Below are positions 61,995 through 64,000 of a DNA stretch of 64,000 nt, piece after piece. The DNA comes from CAVSRC01 sp963732845 (GTDB lineage Bacteria > Pseudomonadota > Alphaproteobacteria > Rhizobiales > Kaistiaceae). The position numbers and the translations under genes were made by a program. The stretch is from the NCBI GenBank assembly GCA_963732845.1, contig CAVTBE010000016.1:145313-209312 (forward strand), written 5' to 3'. Numbering within the stretch: the stretch's first letter is position 1; each line of letters starts with the position of its first letter. The notes beneath the pieces are model-generated. The model did no database searches. It had not been told where the DNA came from and saw only the letters and a program-made list of their open reading frames with translations.

Positions 61995-62360
61995 CTATTT
62001 CGTCCAATGCGCAATCACGGTTCCCGTGTGATTGAGCACGTCGAACTGCTTGCCGTTCTCCTGAACCGTATAGCAGTGCTCCGTCTTGCTGCCCCACTTC
62101 GAGCAGTATCCATCCTTCGAGACCTTCCAGGTTCCGGTCTGAATGGACTTGTCGTTCAGCATCGTCATTGTGGCGGTGCCGTCAGTACCCAGAGTCAGGC
62201 TGTACCGTCTGCCCCCCGGCACTGCCACGCCGTGAATGGGCGATCCCGTCCCAAACGTCGTTTTGATCTGGTCCGGCGTCAGCGGCGTGGCGGCCATGAC
62301 GGGCAAGCTCGTCACAGCAACCATGGCTAGCGCTGAGATCAGCAAGAAACGGTGCTTCAT
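61995..62360 (-). CDS. Small secreted protein of unknown function
   Basis: 121 aa. A signal peptide (MKHRFLLISALAMVAVTSLP ending VMA) is followed by TPDQIKTTFGTGSPIHGV, GRRYSLTLGTDGTATMTMLN, then TGTWKVSKDGYCSKWG and EHCYTVQENGKQFDVLN. The beta-rich pattern with a CxxxxxxxxxC pair resembles small exported rhizobial proteins. ATG 62358-62360 chosen; a longer frame to 62429 lacks the signal start. Confidence 0.75.
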   Translation of the reverse strand: MKHRFLLISALAMVAVTSLPVMAATPLTPDQIKTTFGTGSPIHGVAVPGGRRYSLTLGTDGTATMTMLNDKSIQTGTWKVSKDGYCSKWGSKTEHCYTVQENGKQFDVLNHTGTVIAHWTK

Positions 62361-62541
62361 CGTGGTCGTCCTTAGGTTACGCGCCCCAAATTCCAGCCGC
62401 CTCATCTCGGCGATGACATCGCTCGCCAACGATGCAAGCTACCCCATCGATCAACTTCCTCACACGCCAAAATGAGGAGTGAATTAGGGGGCCGTCGCGC
62501 TGCTCCCCCGCCTTGCCGCCCATCGTGTCGGAAGATTGCGA

Positions 62542-63547
62542 TCAAGGATCTTCCCGCGCTGGGCTCGGGAAGCCCGGAATGCGGGCGAGCAGCCAGGCGA
62601 GGGGCCGGTTGACCCAGGCGTTCGTCATGAAGTCATCGTGGTTGGCACCCTCGACCGGGATGAAGGTGACCGAGCCGGGTACCAGGACACGTGGGACCTG
62701 GCTGGCAAAATCAATATCTTCGTTCGTCAGCCCCGCTTTGATCGCAGCGTTGCCAGCGGCCGACGAAGCGGTAAAAGCGCTCACGAAAAACGCGCGCCGC
62801 CAGTTGCGCGCCACCCAGTCGACGAACCTATCGGTCTGGCCAAAGGCGGCGTCGAGCAGGATAAGACCGATGACCCGCTTGCCGGAGCCTCCTATGGTCA
62901 ACGCATACGCCGCCGGATCGTAGCCTCCGCTGTAGGCAACGATCACCACGGGCAACCTGCTGAATATCGCGCGCGCCTTCGCCGCATCCTCGTAGAAGTC
63001 GCCAAGGCGCCCTGCGGCTTCGCCGAGGAACCGGGCAAACGTTCCGCGCGTCCAGAAGCGCCCTGCACTCGAGTTCGAGGGCATCGACCGCCATTTGCGG
63101 TGCGATGAGCGCGCCGTTGAGGCCCGAAGCCGCAAATTGCGCCAGCACCTGCTGGCGGCCGATTACATCGTCCTCAAGGCTCGCATTGTTGCCGTGGAAG
63201 AAGACGACGAGCACTGCGGGCCGCTTGAGATCGAACCCCTCCGGGAGCGCAAGCAGCACGCGGTTGTCGGAATAGGTCGTGTCCAGCCAGTAGATCCCGC
63301 CGCCCCGCCCGGATGTGTGTCCGCGCCGTCCGTTCTGCGAGATATCCAGAAACGGCATCTTGGTCTCCGGATCGAAACCCTCGTACGGAAAGGCGGAGTT
63401 TGTGAAGGGCACCAGGGCGGAAATCTTGTGGCTTAGCGGCGTCATCGGCAATGCCTGCCCGGCCATGGCGGATAGCGCGCCGGCAACCAGCAGAGGCATG
63501 GCCGTCGCCAGACTGCGGCCAAACCGCCCCGGTGTTCCGCCGCTCAT
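62542..63547 (-). pseudogene. Alpha/beta hydrolase, exported, frameshifted
   Basis: Frame 1 from ATG 63547 has a hydrophobic N-terminal leader (ATAMPLLVAGALSAMAGQAL), then LKRPAVLVVFFHGNNASLED (oxyanion region) to GALIAPQMAVDALE. The second frame resumes SSAGRFWTRGTFARFLGEAA and holds the nucleophile elbow VVIVAYSGGYDPAAYAL and a late His in VEGANHDDFMT. The shift is near 63073-63076: removing one base gives DALDSSAGRFW. The span is 1006 bases, one over a codon multiple. The start overlaps the preceding membrane-protein stop by 4 bases. Confidence 0.8.
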
Positions 63548-64000
63548 GCGATCGCCAGGCGTGTGGCCGGCTCGGCCGGTCGCCGCCTCAACAGGGCGAA
63601 GAAGGCGGGTAGGGCCACCAGATAGGCGGCGCCACTGACCTCCAGCACCATGCTGAGGCCGAAGCCGGTCGCGATGATTGGCATGGCCGCGGCACCGACC
63701 ACCGAGAAGCAGCCGTTGATGCCCCAGGCCCAGACGAACATGTGCTGCTTGTCGAGGCGCGCCAGCCAGCCCATGCCGGTGGCCATGGGGAATCCCATGA
63801 GGAAGGCCGGCGGCGCCACCACGGCGACCGACAACAGGAGCCGCAGCGGATAGGCCAGCCCGTCGATCCAGTCGAGCACAGGCGCCAGCGCGAAGGCATA
63901 GGTCACCAGCAGGGCGGCGATCCCGACCAGGATCAGCGGCAAAATCCCACGGGCGCGCTCGATGATGCGCTCGGAGACGAGGCTGCCCAGCCCCGAGAAG
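63544..64000 (-). CDS. Large membrane protein, C-terminal part (spermidine synthase-like TM family)
   Basis: The gene enters from the right edge; about 151 C-terminal codons are visible. At least three or four TM helices occur, with SGLGSLVSERIIERARGILP, YPLRLLLSVAVVAPPAFLMG and FVWAWGINGCFSVVGAAAMP. These are typical of membrane-embedded spermidine-synthase-domain proteins (W-A-W-G-I-N-G-C). The catalytic part lies outside the window. Coupled by ATGA overlap to the hydrolase gene. Confidence 0.75.
   Translation of the reverse strand, partial: FSGLGSLVSERIIERARGILPLILVGIAALLVTYAFALAPVLDWIDGLAYPLRLLLSVAVVAPPAFLMGFPMATGMGWLARLDKQHMFVWAWGINGCFSVVGAAAMPIIATGFGLSMVLEVSGAAYLVALPAFFALLRRRPAEPATRLAIA

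Overview
The window is high-GC DNA, and its gene content points to an alphaproteobacterium of the Hyphomicrobiales (rhizobial/Xanthobacteraceae-like). The pointers are a class II (plant-type) glutamate-cysteine ligase beside rsmE, GlcDEF plus LutABC, a DUF1127 protein, a CtaA-type heme A synthase remnant, DUF3309/DUF883/CsbD-like stress proteins, a REP-like palindrome of a kind common in Rhizobiales, and many small secreted proteins. The lineage is inferred; no rRNA or tRNA gene was recognised.

Left part (1-31.6 kb). This is ordinary chromosomal sequence. A two-carbon/lactate oxidation block holds glcF-glcE, a small membrane ORF and glcD on the minus strand, with a GFA-family gene between them. 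It is divergent from lutA-lutB-lutC. Next come an amino-acid ABC substrate-binding protein and permease without a local ATPase, a glutamine amidotransferase, a metallophosphoesterase, four regulators or stress genes (LuxR, TetR, LysR, 1-Cys peroxiredoxin), DUF1127, UspA, gshA, rsmE, a higBA toxin-antitoxin pair, xseA, a GNAT, a cytochrome c coupled to a frameshifted TPP enzyme, a three-gene signalling operon (CACHE-HAMP histidine kinase, response regulator, REC-GGDEF-EAL), a DTW-domain enzyme and a phosphoribosyltransferase.

Middle part (30.6-46.7 kb). There are two complete uptake loci. One is a peptide/nickel-type ABC operon (SBP, two permeases, two ATPases) ending in a D-2-hydroxyacid dehydrogenase. 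The other is a sugar ABC operon (SBP, two permeases, UgpC/MalK-type ATPase) divergent from a GH2 beta-mannosidase, an NTF2-like gene and a LacI repressor, which together read as a mannoside-utilisation locus. Both transporter operons carry a strong stem-loop just after the SBP gene.

Right part (47-64 kb). This is accessory and partly decayed. A perfect 24-bp inverted repeat precedes a DUF6481 gene, followed by a cyclopropane-fatty-acid synthase. A segment of about 8.5 kb lies between two 72-bp direct repeats (49171 and 57699). It is packed with tiny membrane or secreted proteins, stress-type genes (sigma region 1.1 protein with a TM anchor, YqjD/YqjE-like, AI-2E, DUF3309, VIT) and gene remnants (desaturase, DUF2934, DUF3309). 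Beyond it lie more remnants (amidase, heme A synthase), a stand-alone GT51 transglycosylase, SH3 and secreted proteins, a frameshifted hydrolase and the end of a large membrane protein.

A recurring oddity is that six genes (TPP enzyme, YqjE-like, AI-2E, VIT, TM/proline protein, hydrolase) are each broken by a shift equal to one extra base. That is either real decay or a systematic sequence error. No CRISPR array, intact insertion sequence or prophage was seen.
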